DNA of 64,000 bases from Clostridium transplantifaecale. GTDB taxonomy: Bacteria; Bacillota; Clostridia; Lachnospirales; Lachnospiraceae. Numbering within the stretch: position 1 is the first letter of the stretch; each line of letters begins with the position of its first letter. The translations under genes and the position numbers were made by a program. Location: positions 992,001 to 1,056,000 of the forward strand of contig NZ_UYZY01000001.1 in NCBI RefSeq assembly GCF_900626075.1, read 5' to 3'. Below the pieces are notes generated by a model, which saw only the letters and a list, made by a program, of their open reading frames with translations, was not told the DNA's origin and made no database searches. Below are positions 26,683-36,950 of the stretch, piece by piece.

Positions 26683-28338
26683 CTATACCCTGAAGCAGCT
26701 TCCTCCGACAAATTCCCTGAGTATGGAGTTCTGTGGAATTCTCTCGCTGCTCACGCCCAGAAAATAATCCAGGAATTTAAGCAGGCGTTTTGCCTCCGAG
26801 TATTCTTCAGAATCCCTGGGAACGCTGTAAAGGAGCGGCTCCGCATATTGTTTCAGCACCGCCAGTTCATAGAGCAGGGCCGAGTTAAACATGACGTCTG
26901 CCTCTTCCTGATAAGGGAAGATATTCCTCTCCTCCCCCCTTCTCACGGAATCCCACATTCTGATTGTGACCTGTGCTGAAGAACCTCTTGTCCTGTCGTC
27001 CCGGATCATTCTCCGGAGCAGTCTGCCGTCTGTTGTCGGAATCCGGTTGTGCTCATCGACATTTAACTGTGTCAGTGCGCTGATATAAATCCTGAATTTA
27101 CTCTCCTTCGGCAGGGAGTATGACAATTTGTCATTGAGGCAGTGAATCCCTTCGATTACCAGAATATCCTCCTCGCCGAGCTGCAGGAAATCTCCCTTGT
27201 ACTCTCTCTCACCGCTGACAAAATTGTACCTCGGAATTTCCACCCTTTCCCCTGCTAAGAGCGCAGTCATATCTTCGTTAAACTGCTTGATATCGATGCA
27301 CTCAAGCGCCTCATAATCGTAGTTTCCATCTTCATCCCTTGGGCTGTTGACCCGGTTTACAAAATAATCGTCTACCCCGATAGGATGCGGTTTTAAGCCC
27401 AGGGCGCTCAGCTGGATGGACAGACGGTGGGAAAATGTGGTCTTTCCCGACGACGACGGCCCGGCAATCATGACAAATTTATTCTTGCCGGATGACGCAA
27501 TCTTTTCTGCAATATCGCCTATCTTCTTTTCCTGGAGTGCCTCCTGCATCAAAATCAGTTCATTCATTCTGCCCTGGGAAATCGCCTCATTTAACGTTCC
27601 CACATTGAAAACGCCCAGTTTCTTTCCCCACTGCTCCGACTCTTTCTGCACCTCAAAAAGTTTCCGTCTCGGGCTTAACGGCATCAGCTTTTCCGGGTTC
27701 TTTCTCGACGGCAGGATCAGGACAAAACCTTCATCATAGAGCTGCAGGTCAAAATATTTGATATATCCCGTATTCTGCACCATATATCCGTAAAAATAGT
27801 CCTCAAAATTTTCGATGCTGTAGATATTGACCCTGGAAGCGCGGCGGTAATAGAATAATTTTTCCTTATCATACATCCCGTGCTGATGGAACAGTTCAAC
27901 CGCCTCATCCGTATTTTCGCTGCGTTTTAAGATAGGCAGGCTGAGTGAAACGAGACGTTTCATCTCCTCCTTCACCCGATCCAGCAGCTCCTGGTTCAGA
28001 ATCAGAGAGCCCTCCGTCTCAATATAGAGGCCGTTGCCCACGGAGAAGCATACGGTCAGGCTGCTGACATTCTCCTTGCCTACAACGTCGTAAAACGCCT
28101 TCAGCATGAGAAACAGAGCGCTCCTCTGGTAGCTTAAAAAGCCTGCCTTGTCGGCGGCCGTGATAAACCTGAGGCTGCAGTCTTCCTTCAGTGTCTTATG
28201 GAGTTCCTTCAGGCGCCCGTCCACCCAGACGAGCAGGATCTCATACTCATAATGATCCTGAAAATCCTTAGCAATCTTGTGAAACGGCGTTCCCTCCACA
28301 TACTCCCTTGTCTCTTCCCCTATTGTTACAATCGGCAT
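26683..28338 (-). CDS. uridine-kinase-like nucleoside kinase with N-terminal TGS/ThrRS-type domains
   Basis: 551 residues. The N-terminal about 60 residues are TGS-like; residues 60-200 resemble the tRNA-synthetase second additional domain (SVGNGLYIETEG; FHQHGMYDKEKLFYYRR). Residues 285-480 form a PRK/uridine-kinase P-loop domain with Walker A GPSSSGKT (293-300), then GVDDYFVNR and VIEGIHCLN. This architecture is common in Clostridia and Thermotoga and is annotated as a nucleoside kinase; the true substrate in this genus is not shown. It ends the dgt-dnaG-rpoD gene run. Confidence 0.85.
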   Translation of the reverse strand: MPIVTIGEETREYVEGTPFHKIAKDFQDHYEYEILLVWVDGRLKELHKTLKEDCSLRFITAADKAGFLSYQRSALFLMLKAFYDVVGKENVSSLTVCFSVGNGLYIETEGSLILNQELLDRVKEEMKRLVSLSLPILKRSENTDEAVELFHQHGMYDKEKLFYYRRASRVNIYSIENFEDYFYGYMVQNTGYIKYFDLQLYDEGFVLILPSRKNPEKLMPLSPRRKLFEVQKESEQWGKKLGVFNVGTLNEAISQGRMNELILMQEALQEKKIGDIAEKIASSGKNKFVMIAGPSSSGKTTFSHRLSIQLSALGLKPHPIGVDDYFVNRVNSPRDEDGNYDYEALECIDIKQFNEDMTALLAGERVEIPRYNFVSGEREYKGDFLQLGEEDILVIEGIHCLNDKLSYSLPKESKFRIYISALTQLNVDEHNRIPTTDGRLLRRMIRDDRTRGSSAQVTIRMWDSVRRGEERNIFPYQEEADVMFNSALLYELAVLKQYAEPLLYSVPRDSEEYSEAKRLLKFLDYFLGVSSERIPQNSILREFVGGSCFRV

Positions 28339-28371
28339 ATAACTCCTCCATTCTGAAATTTTGGCTTTGTA

Positions 28372-29175
28372 TTATATCACATGATTTGGAAATACATCCC
28401 GTTCTTTTATAACGTTAAGTTTCTCTTCCAGGTTTTCCTCCAGGAATTTCTCCATAAATCCGGTGAAAATATGCTCAATCCCGTAGTGTCCGGCGTCTAT
28501 CACCGCCATGCCGTTCGCCACGGCGTCGATTCCCTCGTGGTGGCCGATATCCCCGGTAATGTACACATCGGCTCCCCATCTCAGCGCTTCTTTTAACGTG
28601 CTCCCCCCTGAACCGGGACATACAGCCGCCGTCCTGACGGCAGGACCGCCGTCTTCCACGTCGCCGAATACGGTGACAAACGGAATTCCATAGGCTTTTT
28701 TAACTGCCTCTCCCGCCTCCCTAAGCGTCATGGCATGCGGAAAGTTTCCGCAGATGCCGATTCCGTAATCCTTATCGTCAACCGTCTTTCCCATAACCTC
28801 CAGAACCTCCGTATCCGTAAGGCCCAGGCGGGCGCCCGCCAAATCGGCCATACATCCCGGAGCCGCGTCGAAGTTTGTGTGCATCGCATAATAGGATATG
28901 TCGTTCTGAATCAATTTCAGAATACGCCTGCTGATAAAATCTTCGTCATTCACCTTTTTTAACGGTCTGAATATGAGGGGATGATGGGTGATGAGCATGT
29001 CGGCTCTGCAGCGCACCGCATCCTCTATGACGGAGTCCGTGGCATCCAGAGCCAGATATACCGTTTTCACCTCTTTGCCGCTTCTGCCCGCCAGAAGGCC
29101 CGGGTTATCCCAGTCGCATGCCATGGGCAGCGGCGCAAGCGCTTCCAGTTTTTTAATCAGTTCACTGCATTTCAT
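28372..29175 (-). CDS. NIF3-family dinuclear metal-centre protein
   Basis: 267 residues. Metal-site motifs: MLITHHPLIF near residue 60, MHTNFDAAPGC and, at the C-terminus, DIGHHEGIDA and DAGHYGIE. Members form hexameric rings with two metals per subunit; some are GTP cyclohydrolase-like but the role is unresolved. It overlaps trmK by 14 nt, the usual pairing in Firmicutes. Confidence 0.93.
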   Translation of the reverse strand: MKCSELIKKLEALAPLPMACDWDNPGLLAGRSGKEVKTVYLALDATDSVIEDAVRCRADMLITHHPLIFRPLKKVNDEDFISRRILKLIQNDISYYAMHTNFDAAPGCMADLAGARLGLTDTEVLEVMGKTVDDKDYGIGICGNFPHAMTLREAGEAVKKAYGIPFVTVFGDVEDGGPAVRTAAVCPGSGGSTLKEALRWGADVYITGDIGHHEGIDAVANGMAVIDAGHYGIEHIFTGFMEKFLEENLEEKLNVIKERDVFPNHVI

Positions 29176-29854
29176 CCTGTGCCTCCTTTATCATTTCCCG
29201 CCTCGTTAAAAGCTCCCCGAGGCGTCTTGCGGCGCTGTCGGAGTTTTTCTCAGACAGTGCTGCGATGAGTTCATCCACCGAGCGTCTCTCTTTCTCCAGA
29301 AACTCCCGGAATACTTCGTTATTTTCCTGAATCAGGCATTTTCCATACTCGTAAAAGCATTCCCGGCCATAATGCATGGCGCCATGTCCCGCCTCGATGA
29401 CCGTGTAATATTTGCCCTCATCTTTTACCATGGTTTCCCGCAAAATAGTGAAACCGTTCTCCTCCAAATAATGCCTTACGCTTCCGATTTCCGACTGGGG
29501 TGACAGAATCAGACGTTCCGTGCTCTCCCACACGTGCCTTCCCGCTTCCAGGATGCGCACAATCAGTTCCCCGCCCATTCCTGCGATAACAATAGTATCG
29601 GCCTCGCCCGGTTTCAGATTCAGAAGGCCGTCGCTGAGCCTCACCTTTATCTTATCGCCGAGTCCGTATTCGAGGACATGGTTCTCAGCACGCTCTAACG
29701 GCCCTTTCCGTACATCCATAGCCAGCGCGGAGGGGGAAATCCCTTCCTTTACCAGATAAATCGGTATGTATCCGTGATCAGTCCCTATATCAGCAATTTT
29801 GCTTCCCTTGCGGACAAAGGAAGCAATCGTCATTAAACGGTGTGATAATTTCAT
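29162..29854 (-). CDS. trmK: tRNA (adenine-22-N1)-methyltransferase
   Basis: 230 residues. The class I SAM motif IADIGTDHGYIPIYLV, then VRLSDGLLNLKPGEADTIVIAGMGG and the LILSPQSEI segment typical of TrmK/YqfN. It makes m1A22 in tRNA. Located between rpoD and nif3 as in Bacillus and Clostridium. GAGGAT precedes the ATG at 29854. Confidence 0.92.
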   Translation of the reverse strand: MKLSHRLMTIASFVRKGSKIADIGTDHGYIPIYLVKEGISPSALAMDVRKGPLERAENHVLEYGLGDKIKVRLSDGLLNLKPGEADTIVIAGMGGELIVRILEAGRHVWESTERLILSPQSEIGSVRHYLEENGFTILRETMVKDEGKYYTVIEAGHGAMHYGRECFYEYGKCLIQENNEVFREFLEKERRSVDELIAALSEKNSDSAARRLGELLTRREMIKEAQDEMQ

Positions 29855-29878
29855 TTAAATATCCTCGGTAATTTTTAT

Positions 29879-30997
29879 TTAATCCAGATAATCTTTCAGT
29901 TTTTTGCTGCGGCTTGGATGCCGCAGTTTTCTCAGGGCCTTCGCCTCGATCTGGCGGATGCGCTCCCTGGTTACGTTAAATTCCTTGCCCACTTCCTCAA
30001 GCGTCCTGGGCCTTCCGTCGTCCAGGCCGAAACGCAGGCGGAGAACCTTCTGCTCTCTGTCCGTCAGCGTGTCCAGCACCTCCATCAGCTGCTCATGAAG
30101 CAGCGTAAAGGTCGCCGCATCCAGCGGAACCTGTACATGGTCGTCCTGGATAAAATCGCCGAGGTGGCTGTCTTCCTCCTCACCGATAGGCGTCTCAAGC
30201 GATACGGGATCCTGGGAAATCTTCATAATCTCCCTGACGCGCTCTACCGGTATCTCCATGCGCTCCGCCACTTCCTCGGGGAAGGGCTCGCGGCCAAGCT
30301 CCTGAAGAAGCTGCCTGGAGGTCCGGATCAGGCGGTTGATCGTCTCAACCATATGCACCGGAATCCGGATCGTCCTCGCCTGATCGGCGATGGAGCGCGT
30401 GATAGCCTGGCGGATCCACCAGGTCGCGTAGGTACTGAACTTAAACCCCTTGGAATAGTCGTATTTCTCCACGGCCTTGATCAGTCCCAGGTTGCCCTCC
30501 TGGATGAGATCCAGAAATTGCATCCCGCGGCCCACATAGCGCTTTGCAATACTTACCACCAGACGCAGGTTAGCCTCAGCCAGGCGCTTTTTGGCGTACT
30601 CATTACCCATCTCCATCTGCTTTGCCAGCTCAATCTCTTCATCCGGCGATAAAAGCGGAACTTTTCCGATCTCCTTCAGATACATCCTGACCGGGTCTTC
30701 TATATTAATTCCATCCGGTACGCTTAAATCTATATTCTCAACATCGATCTCTTCCTCTTCGTTTAATTCCTCCTCGATAAAGAGATCCGGGTCAATATCG
30801 ATATCCTCGTCGAACTGCAGCACGTCGACCTTGTTATTCTCGAGAAAATCATACATCTGATCCAACTGATCCGGGCTCAATATTTCACCATGGAAAAAGT
30901 CAAGAATTTCTTTATTGTCCAATACATTCTTCTTACTTTTCGCCAGTTCCAGAAGCTTTATAAGCTTCTCTTCAAATGTCACTGTCTTTTCTTCCAT
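29879..30997 (-). CDS. rpoD: RNA polymerase primary sigma factor SigA
   Basis: 372 residues. An N-terminal region 1.1-like part and an acidic stretch precede region 1.2 ([17 protein letters not shown]). Region 2 has [20 protein letters not shown] and the -10 reading segment [15 protein letters not shown]. Region 3 follows, then region 4 with [26 protein letters not shown] for -35 recognition. This is the housekeeping sigma factor, placed after dnaG as in the classical macromolecular-synthesis operon. Confidence 0.97.
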   Translation of the reverse strand: MEEKTVTFEEKLIKLLELAKSKKNVLDNKEILDFFHGEILSPDQLDQMYDFLENNKVDVLQFDEDIDIDPDLFIEEELNEEEEIDVENIDLSVPDGINIEDPVRMYLKEIGKVPLLSPDEEIELAKQMEMGNEYAKKRLAEANLRLVVSIAKRYVGRGMQFLDLIQEGNLGLIKAVEKYDYSKGFKFSTYATWWIRQAITRSIADQARTIRIPVHMVETINRLIRTSRQLLQELGREPFPEEVAERMEIPVERVREIMKISQDPVSLETPIGEEEDSHLGDFIQDDHVQVPLDAATFTLLHEQLMEVLDTLTDREQKVLRLRFGLDDGRPRTLEEVGKEFNVTRERIRQIEAKALRKLRHPSRSKKLKDYLD

Positions 30998-31135
30998 AAT
31001 TCTCCCATCCCTCCATAGCTTTATTGTACATTCGCTGCTATGAAACCAAAGGCCGCAATATCACGGCCGCTGTTTAATTTCCGGCAGGGCTGTGAATAAT
31101 GACAATCAAAGGCTTAATAGTAACGTATTTTCTCC

Positions 31136-32926
31136 TTAATCAAGTGAAATATGCAGATTTGCCAGTTCGGCCTGCTCCTTAATCAGCTTCTGAAGCTCTT
31201 CAAGGCCGGCGGCATGCCGGATTTGATGTTCCAGGCTGCTCCTTTTTATCCGAAGTACGGTTTCTGAAAATGCTTTCTTCTGTTCTTCGTTACTTAACGA
31301 CTCGTCCAGGCTGGCGCTAAAAAGCGCCGCTACTTCCCTGTAGTTCCCCTCATCGTCGATAAAGTGGTTCAGGATGGCCGCCGGGTTTACCTCCCCTTTC
31401 TCGTGGCCGTCAAACACCATCTCCGCCGCTTCGCGGTAAAGAGGTTTGACAAAATCCTTGGGGGTGATGATTCCTTTTATTTTATCGAATAGCTCCGGTT
31501 CCTCTATCAGCCAGGTGAGCAGAAGGCGTTCGGATTTCCTGATTCCCTCTTCCTTCTCTTTTTTCTTAACGGGCGCTCCCGGCCGGGACGGCGCAGGTTC
31601 CTCTTCCTCCGCTCCCCTGCTCCTTGCAGCCCCCATCCCCAGGCGGCTGCCCAACTGGTTAACCAGAGTTTTCAGGTTCTCATAGTTGATGAAGAATTCC
31701 CTCGACACGGCCTGGATATAGTTGTCCCGTTCCAATGCCTCCGGAAAATCCAGGAGCTTTCTGGCCGTTTTGTTGTAGAAATCGGTCTTCTGTTCCGGGT
31801 CCTCCATGTTGCAGCCCTCTTTTAAGACGTCAATCTCAAAGAGGAAACTGTTGCGGGCGTTCTCAATTCGTTTGCGGAACTCGTCCGGCCCCAGGTTTTT
31901 CATAAATTCGTCGGGATCCTTATAGGGCCTCATATTCAGCACCTTTGTCGAAATCCCGGCGTTCTTGAGTATCGGTATGGCGCGCAGGGCCGCTTTCACT
32001 CCCGCCCCGTCGCTGTCGTAGGTCAGCACTACCTGATCCGTATACCGTTTCAGAAGAGCCGCATGCTGTTCTGTCATTGCCGTCCCCAGCGAGGCCACCG
32101 CATTGGTGAAACCGGCCTGGTGCATGGATATGACGTCCATATAACCCTCACAGAGCAGGATGAATTTCTGCCTGGAGGTTCTTGCGTAATTCAGTCCGTA
32201 AAGATTCCGGCTCTTGTCAAAGAGCTTGGTTTCGGGCGAGTTCAGATACTTTGGCTCCCCGTCTCCCATGACACGCCCGCCAAAACCGATCACACGGTTG
32301 TTGACGTCCATAATCGGGAACATGACCCGGTTCCAGAACTTGTCCCTGGCTCCCCGCTCCTCAATCGTCACAAGGCCTGTCTCTTTTAAAATGCTGTCGT
32401 CATAGCCCTTGCTTTTCAGGTAACGGTATAAATCGTCACTTGTTTTATTGGAATACCCCAGACCGAACCGGAGGATCGTCTCATCGGTCAGTTCACGCCT
32501 GCGCAGATAATCGTATCCCACCTGGCCCTGGGGCTGTTTTAACTGAAAATAAAAATAGTTGGCTGCCTGCTTGTTGATCTCCAGCAGAGCCGCCTTAAGA
32601 TCCGCCTGTGCTTTTGCCTCTTTGGAATACTCCATCTTCGGGAGTTTGACGCCCGAACGGTCCGCCAGCATCTCAACGGCCTCGCGGAACGAATAATTCT
32701 CGTATTCCATAATAAAGGTAATCACATTGCCGCTGACCCCGCAGCCGAAACAGTGGTACATCTGCTTCTGGGGCGCCACGGAAAACGACGGTGATTTCTC
32801 ATGATGAAAAGGGCAGAGACCAAAGTAATTGGCCCCCTTCTTCTGAAGCTTCACATACCCGGAAATAACATCCACGATGTCGCTCCTCATTCTGACTTCT
32901 TCTATCACTTCTTCCGGATAATACAT
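31136..32926 (-). CDS. dnaG: DNA primase
   Basis: 596 residues from the ATG at 32926 behind AAGGAGG. The CHC2 zinc finger ligands C38, H41, C59 and C62 (CPFHHEKSPSF; YHCFGCG) are followed by the catalytic core and TOPRIM domain (LLCEGYMDVISMHQAG; TYDSDGAG). The C-terminal part, after a KKKEKEEG-type linker, is a DnaB-binding helical domain. It makes Okazaki-fragment primers. Confidence 0.97.
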   Translation of the reverse strand: MYYPEEVIEEVRMRSDIVDVISGYVKLQKKGANYFGLCPFHHEKSPSFSVAPQKQMYHCFGCGVSGNVITFIMEYENYSFREAVEMLADRSGVKLPKMEYSKEAKAQADLKAALLEINKQAANYFYFQLKQPQGQVGYDYLRRRELTDETILRFGLGYSNKTSDDLYRYLKSKGYDDSILKETGLVTIEERGARDKFWNRVMFPIMDVNNRVIGFGGRVMGDGEPKYLNSPETKLFDKSRNLYGLNYARTSRQKFILLCEGYMDVISMHQAGFTNAVASLGTAMTEQHAALLKRYTDQVVLTYDSDGAGVKAALRAIPILKNAGISTKVLNMRPYKDPDEFMKNLGPDEFRKRIENARNSFLFEIDVLKEGCNMEDPEQKTDFYNKTARKLLDFPEALERDNYIQAVSREFFINYENLKTLVNQLGSRLGMGAARSRGAEEEEPAPSRPGAPVKKKEKEEGIRKSERLLLTWLIEEPELFDKIKGIITPKDFVKPLYREAAEMVFDGHEKGEVNPAAILNHFIDDEGNYREVAALFSASLDESLSNEEQKKAFSETVLRIKRSSLEHQIRHAAGLEELQKLIKEQAELANLHISLD

Positions 32927-32936
32927 GAAAACCTCC

Positions 32937-33944
32937 TTATACTTTCCAGGATTTTGGTACAAAGAGCTCGTTGAAACGGTCGATGGCATAAATGTCCGTC
33001 ATTCCTGCAATGTAGTCGCAGACGACCCGTTCTTCTTTTTCCCCGCGCTCTCTCATCATATCCAGATATTCTTCTGGTAATTCGTGAATATGTTTCATAT
33101 AATGCTCATAAAGCATCACTATCATGTGCTGCGCTTTTCCTTCCTCGGCCTTGGCAATCCCGTTGCGGTAGACGTTCTCGAACATCCATCTGCGCAGTCC
33201 GTGCATCGCCGTCTCCATGCCAGGTGACATGGCTATCTCCGGTTTGTCAAAGCTCTGGTAAATAATATCGTGTATCATCGTATTGAGACGCTCCCTGACG
33301 CTGCCCCCGAGAATATCCGTATACTCGGCCGGCAGATCACCTTCCTCAAAAATCTTTCCGCGGATGGCGTCGTCAATATCGTGGTTAATGTAGGCAATTT
33401 TATCGGAAAGGCGCACGATATGCCCTTCCAGGGTGGATGGATGGCCGCTGGTGCGGTGGTTTAAAATCCCGTCCCTCACTTCCCAGGTCAGGTTGATTCC
33501 ACGCCCCTTTTTCTCCAATACCTCCACGACGCGGACACTCTGTTTGTAGTGTGCAAATCCGTCGCTGCAGAGCTTGTCGAGAATCGACTCTCCCGAGTGG
33601 CCAAAGGGTGTGTGCCCCAGGTCATGCCCCAGTGCAATCGCTTCGGTCAGAGATTCATTCAGCCTCAGCGCCTTTGCAATGGTCCGGGCTATCTGGGAAA
33701 CTTCCAGTGTGTGGGTCAGGCGTGTCCTGTAGTGGTCTCCCTCGGGCGCAAGGAACACCTGCGTCTTATGCTTCAGCCGCCTGAATGACTTGCTGTGCAG
33801 AATCCGGTCCCGGTCCCTCTGGTACTCCGGACGGATGTCGCAGAGCGGTTCTTCCCGGTCCCTTCCTCTCGTATTTTCACTTAAAGAGGCGTAAGGACTC
33901 AGATACTCGCGTTCCCATTTTTCCGTAGTTTCTCTGATATTCAT
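32937..33944 (-). CDS. dgt: deoxyguanosinetriphosphate triphosphohydrolase-like protein
   Basis: 335 residues of the HD superfamily: HKTQVFLAPEGDHYRTRLTHTLEVSQIAR, then ALGHDLGHTPFGHSGE with the HD pair, and IVRLSDKIAYINHDIDDAI. Type 2 dNTPases hydrolyse dNTPs to deoxynucleosides and triphosphate. Its stop lies 10 nt before the dnaG ATG, so it heads the dgt-dnaG-rpoD run. Confidence 0.92.
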   Translation of the reverse strand: MNIRETTEKWEREYLSPYASLSENTRGRDREEPLCDIRPEYQRDRDRILHSKSFRRLKHKTQVFLAPEGDHYRTRLTHTLEVSQIARTIAKALRLNESLTEAIALGHDLGHTPFGHSGESILDKLCSDGFAHYKQSVRVVEVLEKKGRGINLTWEVRDGILNHRTSGHPSTLEGHIVRLSDKIAYINHDIDDAIRGKIFEEGDLPAEYTDILGGSVRERLNTMIHDIIYQSFDKPEIAMSPGMETAMHGLRRWMFENVYRNGIAKAEEGKAQHMIVMLYEHYMKHIHELPEEYLDMMRERGEKEERVVCDYIAGMTDIYAIDRFNELFVPKSWKV

Positions 33945-34146
33945 ATTGATCCCACCCTTATTCAGAACAATTTATGTAATAATCTCGAAAGTTCACCCAT
34001 TATCTAACCATAATATCATATTTTTCTACTTTTTAACACCCTTAATCTGTTAAAATTTTCTAAAAATTTACGAAAAAGAAGACAAAAGAGTGAGGATTCA
34101 ATGGGGGAAGGCACCGGGTACAGGGTGACGGGCGGGATAGTTTCAT

Positions 34147-34186
34147 GAGAGCAAAGGTATAGCTGTTCCGGTGTGCCTTTGCTCTC
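34147..34186. terminator. stem-loop after the subtilase gene
   Basis: GAGAGCAAAGG (34147-34157) pairs perfectly with CCTTTGCTCTC (34176-34186) around 18 nt. It lies 9 nt beyond the stop at 34195; T-tract absent. Confidence 0.5.
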
Positions 34187-34194
34187 AATGGTGC

Positions 34195-35904
34195 TTAAAC
34201 CGGCAGGGATGCCGCCAGGCACAGCGTTCCCCACCCAAGGCGCGGATTTGGATAAACGGTTTCGCCCGGCAGATGTTTTGCTCCGCGGATCAGGTAAGCT
34301 TTTAATTTTTCGCCATAAAGGAACGGATCGTTCCCCATTACGATACCCCACTGCATCAGCAGGGCTGCGCTTCCTGTTACGAAAGGGGTTGCAAAGGAGG
34401 TTCCCGTGACGGGCTCGTAGCCTCCTCCGGCACGGGACGCCATGACATTCACTCCGGGAGCGGACAGGTCCGGTTTGATCAGATTGTCGAGTCTGGTAAA
34501 TCCCCGTCCGGAAAAATCGGCGTATGTCTGGAAGGAGTCGTTGTAAGCCCCCACCGATATGGCCCTGAGGGCGGTGGACGGAATGGTGAGCGTCGTGTCG
34601 GGGGTAGGGCGCAGGAAATGGGTGGAGCGGTTCAGGGCGCTTTCCGACGGCAGCCAGAAGTCATACTGCCCCGATATGATCCGCCTCGGAACCAGCCTTA
34701 TCTTCCAGACACCACTCTCGACGTAGTCATACCTGGGTATGAAGTCGAAGTAGATTTCCTGGGCTTTGCTGTAAGGGCTGGGTTTTCCGTAGTAAAGAAG
34801 GACCGTGGTTCTTGCAAAACGTATCCTCTGTGAACCGAGCTGGCTGTTGATCGGGCCTACCGAAGTGCCGCCCGGGCCTACAAGGATAATATCAAAACTG
34901 TCTACATACAGTTTCCAGAGCTGCACGCCGAAGCCGGTCTCATAATCGTCGACCGACAGTTCTATCTCATCCGTGTTCCCCTCGGTCAGGAAACCGGCAG
35001 TGTGGCCTCTTGTGCTGCCCTCATTGCCTGTCCCCGCGACAACTGTGGTCTTCCCCTGTCCGGCCATCATGTTGATAAATGTCTCCAACAGGCTGGTTCC
35101 GTCATGTGAACCGTATGTATTGCCAAAACTCAGATTAACTGCCAGGGGTTTCTGGTAAAAGACCGCCCGGTTGACTACGTAGTCGAGGGCCCGCATCATC
35201 TCCGTTGTCCTCGGAAAGGAGTCGGCCGCCGGTACTCCCAGCTTTACAACAATCAGATCACTCTCCCAGGCAATGCCTCTGTACCGTCCGTCGCCTTCCA
35301 GGCCGCTTCCCGCGGCAATCCCGGCCACCGCGGTGCCGTGTCCGCTTACATCCCTCTCCGGCACAATCTGGTAAGCCGCCGCACGGCTGCCTGCCTCCAG
35401 CGCCTCATTAATCTGCTCGCGGGTGTATACCGTATCACGGTCCTGATCCCACAGCTCCAGAATGCGGCTTTTTCCCTCCGCATCCCTGAAATCCCGGTGA
35501 TAATAATCAATCCCCGAATCAATGATTGCGGTGATGACTCCCCGGCCGGTCAGGCCGCTTCCGTTTTCCTGCACCGGATTGATGCACGAATTACTTTTTC
35601 CTCTGTTAACGGAAAAATAGAGCCTTTTCGGTTTTTCAATATATTCAACCTGTGAAAAACCTGCCAAAGACTCTATTAGTGATTCCGGTACCGACATGAT
35701 CGCATAACCGCCCGACAGCGGGTCCGCCTGAATTTCAGGCAGCGCCTCAAGGATTACGCTCAGCTCTCCGTTGTATTTTACGATCAGTTCCCACCGTCTC
35801 TCTTCTCTGTTAAACCCAACGCTCAGCGCGGGCGATTTTTCACGTTCTTCCGGAGTGGCATCCATGGCCAGATTCAGAAGGTTTTCCGCTTTTTGATTGT
35901 CCAT
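34195..35904 (-). CDS. S8 family serine peptidase (subtilase, clostridial Csp-like)
   Basis: 569 residues from the ATG at 35904, preceded by GAGG at 8 nt. The catalytic triad is intact: D129 in IIDSGID, H189 in SGHGTAVAG and S503 in GTSFATPF. There is no signal peptide; the N-terminal about 100 residues form a prodomain-like part with a QVEYIEKPKRLYFS end. A long insertion sits between His and Ser, as in clostridial Csp-type proteases that act on germination or cell-surface proteins. The assignment to Csp is by layout only. Confidence 0.85.
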   Translation of the reverse strand: MDNQKAENLLNLAMDATPEEREKSPALSVGFNREERRWELIVKYNGELSVILEALPEIQADPLSGGYAIMSVPESLIESLAGFSQVEYIEKPKRLYFSVNRGKSNSCINPVQENGSGLTGRGVITAIIDSGIDYYHRDFRDAEGKSRILELWDQDRDTVYTREQINEALEAGSRAAAYQIVPERDVSGHGTAVAGIAAGSGLEGDGRYRGIAWESDLIVVKLGVPAADSFPRTTEMMRALDYVVNRAVFYQKPLAVNLSFGNTYGSHDGTSLLETFINMMAGQGKTTVVAGTGNEGSTRGHTAGFLTEGNTDEIELSVDDYETGFGVQLWKLYVDSFDIILVGPGGTSVGPINSQLGSQRIRFARTTVLLYYGKPSPYSKAQEIYFDFIPRYDYVESGVWKIRLVPRRIISGQYDFWLPSESALNRSTHFLRPTPDTTLTIPSTALRAISVGAYNDSFQTYADFSGRGFTRLDNLIKPDLSAPGVNVMASRAGGGYEPVTGTSFATPFVTGSAALLMQWGIVMGNDPFLYGEKLKAYLIRGAKHLPGETVYPNPRLGWGTLCLAASLPV

Positions 35905-36032
35905 ATACATATCCTCAGATTTTCTGTGAACAGTAGCTGCCTGGTTCAATTCAGCCTGCGGCCAAACTGTTATGCTGCCTACTTTCTCAGATTACATCTA
36001 AATATATGCGGGAAGACGTGAAAATATGACTG

Positions 36033-36950
36033 TTATTTTAAGAAACCGTTGACAATCTGCTCCTCTGCCTCGGATTCCGTAAGTCCCAGCGTCATCAGTT
36101 TGACAATCTGGTCTCCGGCAATCTTTCCAATAGCCGCCTCATGAATCAGGGCTGCATCCGGATCATTGGCCGTAAGCTCGGGAACCGCCTGGATTTTGGC
36201 ATTGCCCATAATAATTGCATCGCACTCCGTATGGCCGGCACAGCGGCTGTTTCCGTTGATGATGGATACAAATTTCTGATGGGATTCCTCTTTTGCCACG
36301 GAACGCGACATGACATTGGCGCTGGCATCCTCTCCGTTTAAATTGACGATAATGCTGCTCTCCGCATCCTGGCTGCCGTGTGTCAGAAGGCGCTCTTTAA
36401 TGACTATCTTAGCACCTGCCGCCAGGTCGGCCACCGTCTTTCTGATTGTGGAATCCACCCCCTTAATCTGAACGGTTTCCATCTCCAGATAGCTGCCTTC
36501 ATCCATCGTTACTTCCGTGGTTGGGTTCAGGATTCTCTTCCCTTTCCCGTCGCCTTCCCCGTAGTGTTTCTCCACATAGCGGACTTTGGCATTCTTTCCG
36601 ATGAAAAAGCGGTGGATTCCGTCGTGTTCGGACGCAGCGTCCCCGCCATTGTGGATGCCGCAGCCAGCTACAATTGTAACATCGGCGTTATCACCAATGT
36701 AAAAGTCGTTATATACCATCTCCATCAGTCCGCTCTGACTTAAAACGACCGGGATATGGACGCTCTCATTCCTGGTTCCTTCTTTGATTTTAATATCGAT
36801 TCCCGATTTGTCTTCTTTTGTGACAATATCTATGTTAGCCGTCGTATTTCTTCCCGCCATCTGTCCGTTGGCGCGGATATTATAAGCGCCTGCCGGCACG
36901 CCGTGCAGGTCAGCAACTTCTTCCAGTAATGTTTTTTGAATCTGATCCAT
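36033..36950 (-). CDS. SufB/SufD-family Fe-S scaffold protein (minimal SufCB type)
   Basis: 305 residues, shorter than SufB (about 470) or SufD (about 430). It keeps the beta-helix core: GCGIHNGGDAASEHDGIHRFF, then VNLNGEDASANVMSRSVAKEESHQKF and HTECDAIIMGNA, and the C-terminal ALIHEAAIGKIAGDQIVKLMTLGLTESEAEEQIV typical of SufB/D. Start codon and the SufC stop overlap by one base (TAATG). Paired with a single SufC and no SufS, SufU or SufD gene alongside, it matches the two-gene minimal systems of archaea and some Clostridia. Confidence 0.85.
   Translation of the reverse strand: MDQIQKTLLEEVADLHGVPAGAYNIRANGQMAGRNTTANIDIVTKEDKSGIDIKIKEGTRNESVHIPVVLSQSGLMEMVYNDFYIGDNADVTIVAGCGIHNGGDAASEHDGIHRFFIGKNAKVRYVEKHYGEGDGKGKRILNPTTEVTMDEGSYLEMETVQIKGVDSTIRKTVADLAAGAKIVIKERLLTHGSQDAESSIIVNLNGEDASANVMSRSVAKEESHQKFVSIINGNSRCAGHTECDAIIMGNAKIQAVPELTANDPDAALIHEAAIGKIAGDQIVKLMTLGLTESEAEEQIVNGFLK

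Noticed and set aside
34081..34140. A fourth copy of the palindromic repeat
   Set aside because: Only short matches (GAGGATTC, a G-rich run) without the ordered blocks seen in the three accepted copies.
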